Of a stretch of 64,000 bases of DNA, positions 1 to 10,748 are shown piece by piece. This DNA is from Nocardioides caeni (GTDB lineage Bacteria > Actinomycetota > Actinomycetes > Propionibacteriales > Nocardioidaceae), in assembly GCF_004912195.1 (NCBI RefSeq), contig NZ_STGW01000010.1, positions 1 to 64,000 of the forward strand, written 5' to 3'. The notes below the pieces were generated by a model that saw nothing but the letters and a program-made list of their open reading frames with translations, was not told the DNA's origin and did no database searches. Both the position numbers and the translations under genes were made by a program. The first letter of the stretch is position 1. Each line of letters begins with the position of its first letter.

Positions 1-2636
<2,636 letters not shown>

Positions 2637-2637
<1 letters not shown>

Positions 2638-3152
2638 TGACCGAGAGCGTCGAGGACACCGCGACCCGTCCCGTCGTGGGCGCGTCGCGAGGTGACGCCT
2701 CGACGTCCACGGTCACCGGCCCGAAGAGCGCCCTGACCGGCCCCGGCGGTGCCGTGGCCGCCGCCCCGAGCGGTCCGCGCCCGCCGCGGCGCGCCCGGCT
2801 GCGCCTGACCCGGATCGACCCCTGGTCGGTCATGAAGACGTCGTTCCTGCTCTCCATCGCGTTCGCGGTCGTCACCGTGGTCTCGGTCGCGATGGTGTGG
2901 CAGGTCCTCGGCGCCGCAGGCGTGTGGGACTCGATCAACTCCACCATCCAGGAGAGCATCGGCGGCGAGGACGTCGCCGGCTTCCGCGTCGAGGACTACC
3001 TGGGCACCAGCCGCGTGCTCGGCTTCACGATGCTCGTGGCCGCCATCGACGTCGTACTCATCACCGCGGCAGCGACCCTGATGGCCTTCCTCTACAACAT
3101 GTCCGCCGCCCTCCTCGGCGGCGTCGAGCTCACCCTCGCCGAGGACGCCTGA
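2637..3152 (+). CDS. DUF3566 membrane protein
   Basis: This 171-residue protein has a disordered Pro/Ala/Arg-rich N-terminus (about 55 residues) followed by the DUF3566 core. The core has two hydrophobic segments, one near residues 66-90 (KTSFLLSIAFAVV) and one near 125-160. The start overlaps the gyrA stop, so the two are translationally coupled. DUF3566 genes sit directly after gyrA throughout Actinomycetota (Rv0007 in M. tuberculosis). The molecular function is unknown; a membrane role linked to the neighbouring division genes is inference. Confidence 0.9.
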
Positions 3153-3159
3153 CCGCCAC

Positions 3160-3260
3160 TGTCGTTGGTCGAGGAGCTGGTCCTGTCGTTGGTCGAGTAG
3201 CCGTCCTGTCGTTGGTCGAGTAGCTCCGCGAGCGCCAGCGAGCGGGCGTATCGAGACCTC
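3160..3260. repeat. Triplicated TCGTTGGTCGAG repeat with palindromic tail
   Basis: The 12-mer TCGTTGGTCGAG occurs three times in 60 bases (starting near 3162, 3186 and 3209), followed by a GCGAGCGCCAGCGAGC palindrome and GTATCGAGAC. Related sequences occur near 5880, 12755, 21860 and 23630. It looks like a dispersed intergenic repeat family rather than a coding sequence. Confidence 0.7.
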
Positions 3261-3388
3261 CGCAGCCCGCTCTCCCAACCCTCGCGACCCCGACCCTCGC
3301 CCCGTTTTGTCCCTCCCGCCACCCCTCCGGTAATGTCCGTCCTCGGCTTGCTGCCGCGGGGCTTCCACCCAACAACAGCAAGCCACCC

Positions 3389-3462
3389 GGGCCTATAGCT
3401 CAGACGGTTAGAGCACCACACTGATAATGTGGGGGTCAGAGGTTCAAGTCCTCTTAGGCCCA
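3389..3462 (+). tRNA. tRNA-Ile(GAT)
   Basis: A full cloverleaf can be drawn. The acceptor arms GGGCCTA and TAGGCCC pair perfectly, the anticodon GAT is at 3423-3425, and the T-arm contains GGTTCAAGTCC. The CCA end is not encoded. A tRNA-Ile after gyrA/DUF3566 is the usual actinobacterial arrangement. Confidence 0.97.
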
Positions 3463-3467
3463 CGAGC

Positions 3468-3503
3468 AAGCCCCGGCCGCCTCGCGCGGACCGGGGCTTC
3501 TTT
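3468..3503 (+). terminator. Rho-independent-like terminator after tRNA-Ile
   Basis: The arms AAGCCCCGG and CCGGGGCTT form a GC-rich hairpin directly followed by CTTT, seven bases after the tRNA. Confidence 0.75.
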
Positions 3504-3521
3504 GGGAGAAGGGTTGGAACA

Positions 3522-3647
3522 GTGAAGAAGTTGCTGCTCGCAGCGCTGGCCGCACTCGGCGCGGTCGTCGCCAGCAAGAAGCTCCAGGAGAGCAAGGCGG
3601 AGAAGGCCCTCTGGGCCGAGGCCACCGACACGCTCCCCAAGAGCTGA
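3522..3647 (+). CDS. DLW-39 family small protein
   Basis: This 41-residue peptide starts with GTG, preceded by GGGAGAAGGG at a good Shine-Dalgarno distance. It has a Lys-Lys start, one hydrophobic helix ([15 protein letters not shown]) and the family signature KALWAEATD near the C-terminus. The family is named for its DLW motif and short length in actinomycetes. It is probably a single-pass or membrane-associated peptide of unknown role. It lies between two tRNA genes. A second member is encoded at 21976-22089 on the other strand. Confidence 0.88.
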   Translation: MKKLLLAALAALGAVVASKKLQESKAEKALWAEATDTLPKS

Positions 3648-3711
3648 CTCCCACCACCTCCCGGTCGTCGAGGAGGTCGCCCCGCGACCGTCACGAGACG
3701 CCCGGCCACGA

Positions 3712-3784
3712 GGGGCCTTGGCGCAATTGGTAGCGCACCTGCTTTGCAAGCAGGGGGTTAGGGGTTCGAGTCCCCTAGGCTCCA
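3712..3784 (+). tRNA. tRNA-Ala(TGC)
   Basis: The acceptor arms GGGGCCT and AGGCTCC pair with one G-T wobble. The anticodon TGC is at 3745-3747 in the loop TTTGCAA, and the T-arm reads GGGGTTCGAGTCCCC. Mobile-element debris starts immediately after it. Confidence 0.97.
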
Positions 3785-3786
3785 CT

Positions 3787-4006
3787 TGTGATGAGTCGGG
3801 ACATAGGTCTCACCTGAGTCCAGACATGAGTCACGTAGGAGATAGCCGACGCCGAGGTGGTGCATCTTTCCGGCCCGACGGAAACTGACCTTGCCCCAGG
3901 TGTCGATGTGGTCGTAGCGCAGTCGGTAGTGCCCGATGGGCTGGTCTCGTTTGGGTGGGGTGGCCTTCGGGCGGGCGGCATAGGCCTGGGCCAGGGGCGT
4001 CGGGCG
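3787..4006 (-). pseudogene. IS481-type transposase C-terminal remnant
   Basis: Reading the minus strand gives about 55 residues typical of the C-terminus of IS481-type transposases: PLAQAYAARPKA, then IGHYRLRYDHIDTWGKVSFR, then KMHHLGVG. After this the reading loses similarity. No start, no DDE catalytic core and no partner end are present, so it is a decayed fragment. Beyond it are two imperfect copies of ATGTC(T/C)(G/C)GACTCA, 24 bases apart, which may be remains of an IS end. The fragment abuts tRNA-Ala. Confidence 0.75.
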
Positions 4007-4495
4007 TCAGCAGTCGTCACAGACGCCCGACGCGGGCAGTGCGATTCCAGGGTGGTTCGGGCAGTGCTTCCGCTCAGGCTCGGGACGGCTCGCGGACCGA
4101 GCCCCGCCCGCCCGCACCACCCCGTCCAGCGACAGCACGAGCAGGCCGTCCTTGCTTCCCCGGTCCTCCGCGCCAGCAGGAGCATACGGAAGCGGGTAGC
4201 GAATCTGCGTCTTCATCAGGTCCGCGACGAACTCACCCGACGCGTCGAACACTTGGATCGAGTTCCAATAGCCGTCCTGGGAGAAGTTGTCGCGGAACTC
4301 GACGCCGCCCACCCGGTCGATCTCGTCTGCGACCTGCGACCTGGTCGACCCGCTCCAACTTTGGTAGTGGTTGAGGGCCTCGGCACGGTTCATATCGGGC
4401 TTTCGGAAGCGGCGGCGAGCCTTCGGGTGGTCTCCGACAGGGGCCGCCTCGCCGTTCGCGCTCATAAAACGTACTCTCGCAGATCCCTCCGTCAC
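4007..4495 (-). CDS. Hypothetical protein with C-terminal Cys/His cluster
   Basis: This 162-residue protein belongs to no family I recognise. The middle (about residues 35-95) is a compact mixed region containing WSGSTRSQVADEID and DGYWNSIQVFDASGEF. The C-terminus ends in CPNHPGIALPASGVCDDC, a C-x2-H...C-x2-C arrangement that could bind zinc. The GTG at 4495 has GGAGG four bases upstream. An in-frame ATG at 4465 is a reasonable alternative start. The gene sits between transposase and UPF0158 remnants, so it may have arrived with mobile DNA. Function unknown. Confidence 0.55.
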   Translation of the reverse strand: MTEGSARVRFMSANGEAAPVGDHPKARRRFRKPDMNRAEALNHYQSWSGSTRSQVADEIDRVGGVEFRDNFSQDGYWNSIQVFDASGEFVADLMKTQIRYPLPYAPAGAEDRGSKDGLLVLSLDGVVRAGGARSASRPEPERKHCPNHPGIALPASGVCDDC

Positions 4496-4689
4496 ATCCC
4501 CTCCAAAGCGGCGAGGACGACGTCACCGTGGACGGCAACGACCCACATGTCATGGACACCGTCGAGCGATCGGGCTCGACCGAGGTGAGTGCCGGACGCA
4601 ATGTCTACGTGTGCAGCCGCGAGGGCGGCGCCGAGCACAGCGTGACCGTGGCCGGGGCGCAAACGGACGCGCTCCTGACGGCGCGGACC
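4496..4689. other. Unassigned remnant sequence
   Basis: A plus-strand frame from a GTG at 4528 to a TGA at 4692-4694 encodes about 55 residues (DTVERSGSTEVSAGR and so on) that I cannot assign. Given the decayed genes on both sides I treat it as debris. Confidence 0.3.
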
Positions 4690-4925
4690 AGCTGATCCAG
4701 GTCGAGCCGTTGCCGTCGTGCGTCTGGTACAAGGACATGACCGGCTTCGCCGAGGGAATCAGCGACCTGGCGGCGGGCGAACGGCTGAGCGGCACGCTGC
4801 AGGCGGAGGGCCTTCCGATGGTTCCGGGACGAGTCCCATCTACGACACCCCGAGCTGAACTGCGTGGGGCACGCCTTCAGTGACGCCCGGGCCCAGGTCC
4901 GCGCGGTGCACGTGCCCAGCGTCTC
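4690..4925 (+). pseudogene. Decayed UPF0158 family copy
   Basis: The sequence is closely similar at DNA level to the UPF0158 gene at 9600-9850. It shares LIQxEPLPS, DMxxFAEGISD and AAGERLxGTLQ, then breaks by frameshift near 4810 and continues in another frame with FSDARAQVRAV. It has no intact start and several small indels, so it is a dead duplicate. Confidence 0.75.
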
Positions 4926-4932
4926 GATCGCG

Positions 4933-5793
4933 TCAGTAGACGATGCCGAACCACTCGGTGGCGCAGCCGTAGCAGACGGTCGGCTCGAACCGGTGCTCCG
5001 GCGCGAGCCGGTCGCCGCAGTAGCGGCACCAGGTGAAGGAGCGGCGACGGCGGGCGAGCAGTGGCTTCACGACGGCGCGGATCTCCTCGTCGGTGAGGTC
5101 GCGGCTGACGGGCGTGGGGTCGGTCAGCTCGTAGCCCAGGTGCGCGGGGCCGCTCCACATCCCGCAGGGGACGCCGACAGCGAGACCACCCGGGCCGGCG
5201 TCGGTCGTCGCCGCCAGCTGGGCCGGGGTGCCCCAGAGGAACAGGCCGTCATGGAAGCGAACGGCGTCGGTGTGGGTGTCCTCCCACTCGACCCAGCCAG
5301 CACCGAACAGCTCGACGAACTCCCTCGGCTCGAAACCACCGGCCAGGGCCAGCCGCTCGACCGGGGACAGTGAGGGCGGAGCCGGAGGCGTCTTGCCGGC
5401 GATCTCGATCGACTCCATCGAGAAGGGAAACCGCTCACCCGGCCAGGGTCGAGTGTCGGGTAACTCGGAGACACCTTCCGCGCTCTCTGCCGCGTCGATG
5501 AGGCGCCGGCAGAGGACCAACCAGTCCTCGGCGGACCCGGTGATGGCGGCGGGACCGAGCTCGAGGGTGAGGTCGTCGCCGTGCCAGTGGTGGGGCAGGC
5601 GGCGCAGGTCAGCGTCGGCCGAACCGGTGCGGAGGATCTGCACGAGCTCGTGGACCGGCACGGTGCAGCTCCACTCGGCCGGCTCCACCTCGACGAGGGT
5701 CCAGGCGTGGGGCCACTCGTCTTCGGCGTCCGCGAACGTCGAGACGAAGGTCGTCATGCGGACCCGGAGGTCGGGCTGCTCGGTGAAGTGCAT
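4933..5793 (-). CDS. Hypothetical protein with C-terminal zinc ribbon
   Basis: This 286-residue soluble protein has no signal peptide. The C-terminal 40 residues form a clear zinc-ribbon pattern, CRYCGDRLAPEH...CYGCATEW (two C-x2-C pairs about 20 residues apart), after a basic stretch LLARRRRSF. The rest is Asp/Glu/Trp-rich (AWTLVEVEPAEW, WVEWEDTHTDAVRFHDG) and matches no family I can name. It has codon use like the chromosome and no operon partner. Zinc binding is inferred from the cysteines. Confidence 0.7.
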   Translation of the reverse strand: MHFTEQPDLRVRMTTFVSTFADAEDEWPHAWTLVEVEPAEWSCTVPVHELVQILRTGSADADLRRLPHHWHGDDLTLELGPAAITGSAEDWLVLCRRLIDAAESAEGVSELPDTRPWPGERFPFSMESIEIAGKTPPAPPSLSPVERLALAGGFEPREFVELFGAGWVEWEDTHTDAVRFHDGLFLWGTPAQLAATTDAGPGGLAVGVPCGMWSGPAHLGYELTDPTPVSRDLTDEEIRAVVKPLLARRRRSFTWCRYCGDRLAPEHRFEPTVCYGCATEWFGIVY

Positions 5794-6325
5794 CGGAGTG
5801 CCCTTGCTGGTGATCGTGCGGCCACCCTAGGGCGAGGTCCCGACCCTTCCTCGATGAGCGTCGGGTGCGCGGCTACGGGCGTCTCGAGACGCTTGCTGCG
5901 CAAGCTCCTCGACGAACGAGGAGGGCGCGTCGCCGTACGCTGGTCCTCTCGCCCCACCCCTGGGGCGGACGGGCTACGGCGGGCTTCGATCCCGTGTGGC
6001 GACCGTGATCCGTGAACAGTGGCCCGACCACATCGGCAGGGGTTCCCGGTGGCCCGGCGCGTCAGCTCGACGCGGCCGGCCACCGGTGCCGTGGGATCTC
6101 GTCCTCCCGAGACCTACCGGCAGCATCTCTAATGACGTCAATCATGGACATTAGGCTCAATGGATGACGACTGAGGCTGGCCGCGACACTGATGGCGGAC
6201 TTTCTGGACTTTAGTGGGGGCGAGTCGTACGCTGGGCGGCAGGGCGCGACTAATGACCGTGAAGTCATGCGATAGCGACCTGTAGCTGGCCGCGAGCAGT
6301 GGCCATGAACGGAGGCAACGGCGGC
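5794..6325. other. Non-coding interval with dispersed repeat and hipBA upstream region
   Basis: No convincing gene is present. GTCTCGAGAC with CTTGCTGCGCAAG and CTCGACGAACGAGGAG (5881-5932) belongs to the dispersed repeat family. The stretch 6125-6300 is less GC-rich than its surroundings. It contains scattered GGACATTAG- and GGACTTTAG-like words that could be HipB operator half-sites, but I see no clean palindrome. Confidence 0.5.
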
Positions 6326-6643
6326 ATGACTCTGCAACGCAAGTCGCGCATCTCCCCGCGAGACCGTGCCGTGAAGGTCGGCAAATTCGCTGCTGCGGTG
6401 GCTGCGCGGCGCCAAGAGATCAACATGTCTCAGATCGACGTGGCCGATCTTGCTGGCGTCGCCCGGACCTCAGTCGCCGCGCTCGAAGCAGGGCGCAACG
6501 TCAGCCTCGACACGCTGCTCGCCATCCTCGACGTGCTCGGCCTCCATCTCGAGCTCGCCCGCGGCGCCGCCACCACACTCGGCGTCTCGGCGCAGCTGGA
6601 ACAGACCTACGACCTCGTCGACAGACCGGACGATGACAGCTGA
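6326..6643 (+). CDS. hipB: HipB-like XRE antitoxin/regulator
   Basis: This is a 105-residue DNA-binding protein. The Xre/Cro helix-turn-helix occupies about residues 20-75 (MSQIDVADLAGVARTSVAAL, then EAGRNVSLDTLLAILDVLGL). GGAGG at 6311-6315 favours the ATG at 6326 over upstream starts. The 3' end overlaps hipA by 11 bases, so the two are coupled. HipB proteins neutralise HipA and repress their own operon; autoregulation here is inferred from the family. Confidence 0.85.
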   Translation: MTLQRKSRISPRDRAVKVGKFAAAVAARRQEINMSQIDVADLAGVARTSVAALEAGRNVSLDTLLAILDVLGLHLELARGAATTLGVSAQLEQTYDLVDRPDDDS

Positions 6644-7919
6644 CCGGGACGGCGAAGGGCCGGCCGTGGACGAGGGGCCCGAGCAGATCGCTGCCATGTT
6701 GCATCCGGAGCTCGAGTCGCTCAAGGACGTCGACCGCGCCGACGTGTACAAGTCAGGACAGCTCGCCGCTCACCTGACCCGAACCTCTGCGGGGCTCATC
6801 GAGTTCGCCTACACCCGCGACTGGATCACCCATGCTGGCCCACCCGTGGCCTCGACCCTGCCCGTCACGACGGATGTCATCACCATGCCGGGAGGTGCAC
6901 TGCCGGCCTTCTTCACCGGCCTTCTGCCCGAGGGACGCCGCCTGACAGAGCTGCGCGAAGGCGTGAAGACCTCTCCAGACGACGAGCTCAGTCTGCTGCT
7001 CGGCGTCGGCAGCGACACCATCGGCGATGTCCAGGTCGTCCCCGAGGGAGCGGAACTGGCGGCCGCGAATCCAGCGCTGAGCATCGTCGGCTACGACCTC
7101 CTCAGCTTCAGAGACGTCCTCCGGGCTGCCGGCCTGAACCCCGACAGGGTGGGCTTGCCCGGCGTGCAGGACAAGCTGTCCGCGCAGATGATCAGCCTGC
7201 CGGTCGACGCGCGCGGTCGCCGGCAGCTCCTCAAGCTCAACCCACCCAGGGTCAGGCACCTCGTCGAGAACGAGCACTTCTTCATCAACGCTGCCAAGCA
7301 TGCCGGGATTCGCACGGTTGACGCTCGGATCGTTGCCGACAAGGACGACGAGCTCGGTCTGGCGGTCACCCGATTCGACCGAATCGAGACCCCGGCCGGC
7401 GAGACGCTGTCGTTGCCCGTCGAGGACGGCTGCCAAGTGCTCGGCCTGCCGCCCGCGAGCAAGTACAGCATCCGAACGGAAGAGCTCTTGCTCCGCTTGA
7501 CCGGGCTCTGCGAGGCACCGATCCCGGCCGCGGCCGAGTTCCTCACCCAGATCGTGCAGGCCTACCTCTCGATCAACGGCGATGCCCACGCGAAGAACTT
7601 CTCCGTCATGCAGGACCAGACCGGGCGATGGCAGCCAACCCCTGCCTACGACCTCCCCAGCACCTACTTCTACGACGACCACAAGCTCGCGCTGTCGGTC
7701 AGCGGAGAGAAGGGCCCGAACATCACGGGCAAGAAGTTCCTCGAGCTCGGAACGACGCTCGGCCTGCGACCCAGAGCGATCGAGAAGATCATCGCCCGGA
7801 CGTCGGACGCCACCGAGGTCTGGCTCGAGCAGATCGACGTACTGCCGTACCCGCCCGACAAGCTCCACGGCCTCAAGAAGGCCGTCCAGGCTCGGCTGCG
7901 GTTCTTGCGAGTCAGGTAG
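6633..7919 (+). CDS. hipA: HipA-like serine/threonine kinase toxin
   Basis: This 428-residue HipA family protein has an N-terminal Couple_hipA-like region (GALPAFFTGLLPEGRRL) and a C-terminal kinase core. The catalytic loop reads INGDAHAKNFSV and the metal-binding segment TPAYDLPST. A conserved KLNPPR precedes the core. HipA kinases phosphorylate translation factors (glutamyl-tRNA synthetase in E. coli) and induce growth arrest. All core motifs look intact, so the toxin is probably active. Its start is inside hipB, which supports a toxin-antitoxin pair. Confidence 0.88.
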   Translation: MTADRDGEGPAVDEGPEQIAAMLHPELESLKDVDRADVYKSGQLAAHLTRTSAGLIEFAYTRDWITHAGPPVASTLPVTTDVITMPGGALPAFFTGLLPEGRRLTELREGVKTSPDDELSLLLGVGSDTIGDVQVVPEGAELAAANPALSIVGYDLLSFRDVLRAAGLNPDRVGLPGVQDKLSAQMISLPVDARGRRQLLKLNPPRVRHLVENEHFFINAAKHAGIRTVDARIVADKDDELGLAVTRFDRIETPAGETLSLPVEDGCQVLGLPPASKYSIRTEELLLRLTGLCEAPIPAAAEFLTQIVQAYLSINGDAHAKNFSVMQDQTGRWQPTPAYDLPSTYFYDDHKLALSVSGEKGPNITGKKFLELGTTLGLRPRAIEKIIARTSDATEVWLEQIDVLPYPPDKLHGLKKAVQARLRFLRVR

Positions 7920-7941
7920 TCGGCAACCTCGGTGGTCGTTT

Positions 7942-9420
7942 TCAGCCGTCGCTCGTCAGCGCGGCATTGATCAGCAGCACCGCGACCGGTGACAGTGCGC
8001 GTCGGTTCGACCGCGGCATCGGTCGATCACGTGGCGCCTCCGCGACGTTGCCGAGCAGGTTGATGACCTCGCGGATGGCCCACTGACCCTGATCCGGGCT
8101 GACGGGTCGTCCGTCGCGTTGTCGCCACCCGAGGTGGGTCAGGGCATCGGCCAGGCGACGCTCATGAGCGCCCTTCGGCTCGGAGGCCAGGCACAGCAGA
8201 GCCAGCAGTCGGGCCTGTGCCCCGAACGTGTCGCCGGAGCCGTCGACGAGGTGGTCGGCGAGGTACTGCCACAACACCCCGGCGTCGCGCTGAGCGACCT
8301 TGCCGGCGCGGGTCAGCAGCAGGCTCCCCTTGAACTTCCGCAGCAAGCCCATCTGCTGCAACGACTGGCGGAACTCAAGGATCGGGACCGTGAGGTCTTC
8401 CCGGTTCTTCTTGCCGATCCAGTCGCTCGCCGCTGGTACGACGCCAGCGGCGGCCTCGACCTCGGCCGGCTTCATGTAGCCCGCCGCCGTCAGCGGAATC
8501 CCGTTGTCCGCGGCGCGGTCGAGGAACCACTGATAGGCAGCAAGATGCGACCGAACGGTCTCGGCGTCGGGGACCTCGGGCGTGCTGATCGCCACCGCTC
8601 GCGCGACCAGGTCACCGCCGACCGGCGTCCTGATGAGCTGGTCGAGCAGGTCGACCAGCTCGCGACGTACTCCCCAGTCCGCGAGACCCGTGGCAGGGGA
8701 GACAAGGCGATGGTTGAGGTCGTCGACATCGAATGCCGTCGGGTCCGCGAGGATCTCGGCGAGGTCCTCGGCATCACGAAGACCGCCGCAGTCGTCGGGT
8801 GGTGCCGCGCGTTCGCCTTCCAGGCACCGCGCTGCCGGCGTCCCGTCGGTGAGGTCGATGACCTCCTCGAGCCGGATCGTCAGATCCCAGTTGTCGCCGT
8901 AGTCATAGACGTAGTGCAGGACGTCGCCCGGGTCGACCAACGTCTCCTCGAGGGTGACGTCGGTGTCGGGAGTGCCCTCGTCCTCGCCCTCCTCCACCTC
9001 CCACTCGCACAGGAACCACTCCGCGGCCATGTCGAAGGTGTCCCCGCCGATCGAGAATCGGTGCAGATGCGAATCGGACCAGTCGTAGGCCGTCTGCAAC
9101 ACCTGGTGGACCGAGGCCAGGGTCAGGTCCGACCGGAGGTCGAGGCGGCGCCAGATCGGCGGCTCGGCGTCGTTCAGGTCCACCCGCACCCGGAGGACGA
9201 CCGGCTCCGTACGTCGAGGGCGGCGCAGGTGGGGGTTGTGGGTGCGCTTGACGAAGCCGCCCGCGATCTGAGCCACGTTGCCGAAAAGCTGGCGGAGATC
9301 GCTCAGCTCGGCACCGGACGTCAGGGCATCGAACTGGCGGCGAAGGTCGTCGGCGTCACCTGCGGTCACGCAGCCGATCCTAGGCAGTGCCGGCTCGTGG
9401 CGGCCCCGGTAGCGGAGCAC
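7942..9420 (-). CDS. pRiA4b ORF-3-like protein
   Basis: This 492-residue protein has an N-terminal pRiA4b ORF-3-like domain (about residues 70-190). Its diagnostic segments are EPPIWRRLDL, HQVLQTAYDWSDSHLHRF and DPGDVLHYVYDYGDNW. The C-terminal 280 residues are helical and unassigned. The family also appears as the accessory protein of some insertion sequences (IS1096-type), but no transposase is next to it. The start is uncertain; an in-frame GTG at 9366 would remove the first 18 residues. Function unknown. Confidence 0.75.
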   Translation of the reverse strand: MLRYRGRHEPALPRIGCVTAGDADDLRRQFDALTSGAELSDLRQLFGNVAQIAGGFVKRTHNPHLRRPRRTEPVVLRVRVDLNDAEPPIWRRLDLRSDLTLASVHQVLQTAYDWSDSHLHRFSIGGDTFDMAAEWFLCEWEVEEGEDEGTPDTDVTLEETLVDPGDVLHYVYDYGDNWDLTIRLEEVIDLTDGTPAARCLEGERAAPPDDCGGLRDAEDLAEILADPTAFDVDDLNHRLVSPATGLADWGVRRELVDLLDQLIRTPVGGDLVARAVAISTPEVPDAETVRSHLAAYQWFLDRAADNGIPLTAAGYMKPAEVEAAAGVVPAASDWIGKKNREDLTVPILEFRQSLQQMGLLRKFKGSLLLTRAGKVAQRDAGVLWQYLADHLVDGSGDTFGAQARLLALLCLASEPKGAHERRLADALTHLGWRQRDGRPVSPDQGQWAIREVINLLGNVAEAPRDRPMPRSNRRALSPVAVLLINAALTSDG

Positions 9421-9433
9421 CTACGCTGGCGGG

Positions 9434-9906
9434 ATGCTCGACCTGGGTGCCATCGATCTCGACGAGCTCGCGATGGCTCTCGCCGACCAGACCGACTACG
9501 AGCATGTGTGGCTGATCGACCCGCAGTCCGGCGAGATCGTGATCTGGACGAGCGACACCGGCATCGACGGCGAGACCCCGTGGACCTCGAGGAGCTGGAC
9601 CACCTGATCCAGATCGAGCCGCTGCCGTCGTACGTCCGCTATCAGGACATGGTCGACTTCGCCGAGGGCATCAGCGACCGGGCGGCGGGCGAACGCCTGG
9701 GCGGCACGCTGCAGGGCAAGGGGGCCTTCCGACGGTTCCAGGACGAGCTCCATCGGCGTCAGGCCGACCGGATCTCCGTGTGGCGCGTCTACAGTGACGC
9801 CCGGGGCAAGGTCCACGCGGTGCGATGGCTGGCCGAGCAGGGGCTCATCGATGACGACGCCGCGCAGCAGTTCAGGCGGGTCAATCCGGAGCCCGCACTG
9901 CCCTGA
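9434..9906 (+). pseudogene. UPF0158 family gene with single-base frameshift
   Basis: The ATG at 9434 opens a frame with the UPF0158 N-terminus (LAMALADQTDYEHVWLIDP, then SGEIVIWTSDTG) that ends early. The rest (VDLEELDHLIQIEPLPS, DMVDFAEGISDRAAGERLGG, FRRFQDELHRR, VYSDARGKVHAVRWL) is in the next frame to 9906. Inserting one G at 9580/9581 (CCG-GTG) would restore a protein of about 157 residues. This is either a recent pseudogene or a sequencing error. A TACGCT -10-like box six bases upstream suggests a leaderless start. A decayed copy lies at 4690-4925. Confidence 0.85.
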
Positions 9907-9935
9907 GCTGACCGGCCACCGGTGCCGACAGACAC

Positions 9936-9966
9936 GTGAGCCCCGGACCGGTGGTCCGGGGCTCAC
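9936..9966. terminator. Strong bidirectional hairpin terminator
   Basis: GTGAGCCCCGGACC and its exact complement form a 14-bp perfect stem with a 3-base loop between two convergent gene ends. Confidence 0.8.
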
Positions 9967-9987
9967 ATGCGTGGGGTGTGGAGGGGC

Positions 9988-10572
9988 TCAGCCGAACGGC
10001 TTGACCGTGATGGAGCTGGTGGACAGGCTGCCGCTGGTCGACGGTGAGGCCGCCGGCGACAGGGTGACCCGGAAGGTCGGGTTCGTGTTGCAGTTGTCGA
10101 AGCGGACCCGGAAGGTCCGGCTGTCGCCGGACAGGACCTCGCCACCGTCGGCACCGCCGAGGTAGGTGGCGACATAGGGGCCCTCACCGTTGGCCGGTTG
10201 CATCGCCCAGCCGGACGAGTTCACCAGGGTGTGGCGGGTGGCCGCGAGCAGGAGCGCGCCGGGACGCAGCACCTTCTGGTCCACCCCCGGCCCGTTGTTG
10301 GCGATGACCACCTGCAGACCGGTCACCGAACCCGTGCCGCCGACGGTCGCGGTGACGTCATAGGTGACGCTTCCCGTGCCCAACAGCGAGGTCTTGGAGA
10401 TCCGGTTGGCCGTGACGGTCACCGAGGGAGAGCCCGACGTGGCCGAGCCCGGCACTGTCGAGGCGAGGGCGATGGTCGGTGCGACCCAGAGGGCGTGCGC
10501 ACCGGTGCGGAGCAACGTACGACGTGATACCCGAGACGACGTCGATGCTCGATGAGCAGGCGATTTCGTCAT
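9988..10572 (-). CDS. Secreted protein with Tat-type signal
   Basis: This 194-residue protein has a twin-arginine signal (VSRRTLLRTGAHALW) and an Ala-rich cleavage region near residue 40-45. The mature part is Ser/Thr/Gly-rich and predicted all-beta (SPSVTVTANRISKTSLLG, TFRVRFDNCNTNPTF). It ends close to the shared terminator. I recognise no enzymatic motif; it may be a cell-surface or secreted structural protein. The Tat assignment rests only on the motif. Confidence 0.7.
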   Translation of the reverse strand: MTKSPAHRASTSSRVSRRTLLRTGAHALWVAPTIALASTVPGSATSGSPSVTVTANRISKTSLLGTGSVTYDVTATVGGTGSVTGLQVVIANNGPGVDQKVLRPGALLLAATRHTLVNSSGWAMQPANGEGPYVATYLGGADGGEVLSGDSRTFRVRFDNCNTNPTFRVTLSPAASPSTSGSLSTSSITVKPFG

Positions 10573-10748
10573 GATTCCGTCCCCCCATGGGACGTGCGAT
10601 CGCCGGGTCGGAGATAGGGAGGATTTCAGTCGACGACCGCGGTTGCCACGCTAGACCTCGCGCGGGCCTTCCCGGCATGACCGACGGGTTAAATTGTGAG
10701 ACGCGTCTCAAACCGCTCTCACCGGCCCGACATGGCAAGATCTCCCGC

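Noticed and set aside
8119..9906. 595-residue plus-strand open frame
   Set aside because: All but its last 100 residues are antisense to the pRiA4b ORF-3-like gene and lack any motif; only the end is the second part of the frameshifted UPF0158 gene.
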